Position numbers and translations under genes: made by a program. A stretch of 6,242 nt of DNA from Acidobacteriaceae bacterium (GTDB taxonomy: Bacteria > Acidobacteriota > Terriglobia > Terriglobales > Acidobacteriaceae). Location: the NCBI GenBank assembly GCA_030040175.1, contig JASHUF010000056.1:1-6242 (forward strand). Reading direction: 5' to 3'. Below, one piece after another: positions 5,781-6,242 of this stretch. Within the stretch, counting starts at the first letter, position 1. Every line of letters starts with the position of its first letter. The notes under the pieces were generated by a model, which searched no databases, was not told the origin of the DNA, and saw nothing but the letters and a program-made list of their open reading frames with translations.

Positions 5781-6242
5781 TTATTGAATGCCCAGGTCGC
5801 CGAGCACCTTGGGCTTGGCTTCTTCCACGGCCAGCAGGTTGTGGCACGCAGAGCAATCCTGCGTAATGCTGGCGCCGTTCCGGGTCACGTGATCGCCGTC
5901 GTGGCAACGGAAGCAGCCGGGGTAGCTCATGTGGCCGAGGTTGTTGGGATGCGTGCCCCAGGTCACGTTCATGAAGGGGAAAACATTCTCGCTGTAGAGC
6001 GTGACCAGCTCCGCGCCCGCGGAATAGACCAGCGCCGCCTGGGTGGCGAGCACGGCGGGATTGGTGGCGCGGTAAAAGGCCTCAAGCTCGCCGGGAATTT
6101 TTTTGCCGGCTTCTTCCTGGCTGGCGTAGTCGGCCTTGAGCAGCGCCAGGCCCTCCTTGTGCACCCAGGGCAGGGCGGCGCTGATGGAGCCGGCCGCCAT
6201 GGCCTGGTTGATGGCTTCTTCCGGCGTGACGAAGGTATGCGC
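5781..6242 (-). CDS. Multihaem c-type cytochrome, C-terminal part (5' end outside window)
   Basis: This is the C-terminal 153 residues of a larger protein; the frame is open to the window edge and the stop is TAA at 5781-5783. Two c-type haem-attachment motifs are visible, CFRCH (codons at 5901-5915) and CSACH (5841-5855), spaced 20 residues apart, so at least two haems are covalently bound. His residues in THPNNLGH just before the first motif, and DGDHV just after it, are candidate second axial ligands. The pattern of a helical, Ala/Glu-rich region followed by WGTHPNNLGHMSYPGCFRCHDGDH and a final CxxCH resembles NapC/NirT- or cytochrome c3-type proteins annotated in Acidobacteriota and deltaproteobacterial genomes (from memory). 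The role would be electron transfer on the outer face of the cytoplasmic membrane or in the periplasm. The signal or membrane anchor and any further haem motifs lie upstream, so total haem number and partner are unknown. Confidence 0.88.
   Translation of the reverse strand, partial: AHTFVTPEEAINQAMAAGSISAALPWVHKEGLALLKADYASQEEAGKKIPGELEAFYRATNPAVLATQAALVYSAGAELVTLYSENVFPFMNVTWGTHPNNLGHMSYPGCFRCHDGDHVTRNGASITQDCSACHNLLAVEEAKPKVLGDLGIQ

Noticed and set aside
1..6242. A defence, CRISPR, toxin-antitoxin or biosynthetic system
   Set aside because: None of the genes carries such domains and there is no spacer-repeat array. The repeats found are inverted and non-periodic.

Overview
The window is GC-rich DNA in which every credible gene lies on the minus strand, so it reads from right to left. 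The taxonomic guess is Acidobacteriota. It rests on the overall protein style, the tandem secreted proteins with the RI(L/A)GIVPxF ... LGHG ... EFWPD pattern, a two-haem cytochrome tail of a kind I associate with that phylum, and the palindromic intergenic repeats. It is inference from memory, not a database result.

Layout in transcription order: (1) the 3' part of a multihaem c-type cytochrome gene (5781-6242, 5' end outside the window). (2) A 406-bp gene-free stretch (5375-5780) packed with inverted repeats: a 129-bp MITE-like element with imperfect terminal inverted repeats (5598-5726), a perfect 10-bp-stem hairpin (5534-5561), and a 14-bp-stem hairpin (5400-5438) just ahead of the next gene. 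(3) An RNase II/R-type RNB-domain exoribonuclease with a C-terminal S1-like domain (3896-5374). (4) A 329-bp gap (3567-3895) holding the leader of the next gene, with four TGGTGA motifs. (5) Two tandem paralogous exported proteins of unknown function (2502-3566 and 1409-2407), probably one transcription unit. (6) A 196-bp gap largely filled by a second repeat-like segment (1291-1414), whose end overlaps the stop codon of the gene before it. (7) An alpha-D-phosphohexomutase (phosphoglucomutase/phosphomannomutase, 1-1212), lacking only its C-terminal domain at the window edge.

Nothing shows that these genes form one pathway. They look like unrelated housekeeping, respiratory and envelope genes in the same orientation. 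I find no CRISPR array, transposase, integrase, toxin-antitoxin or defence system, rRNA or complete tRNA. The points worth a second look are the two repeat elements with similar ends, the hairpin in the leader of the ribonuclease gene, the Asp-to-Gln substitution in the RNB active-site cluster, and the uncharacterised paralogous pair with fast-changing linkers.
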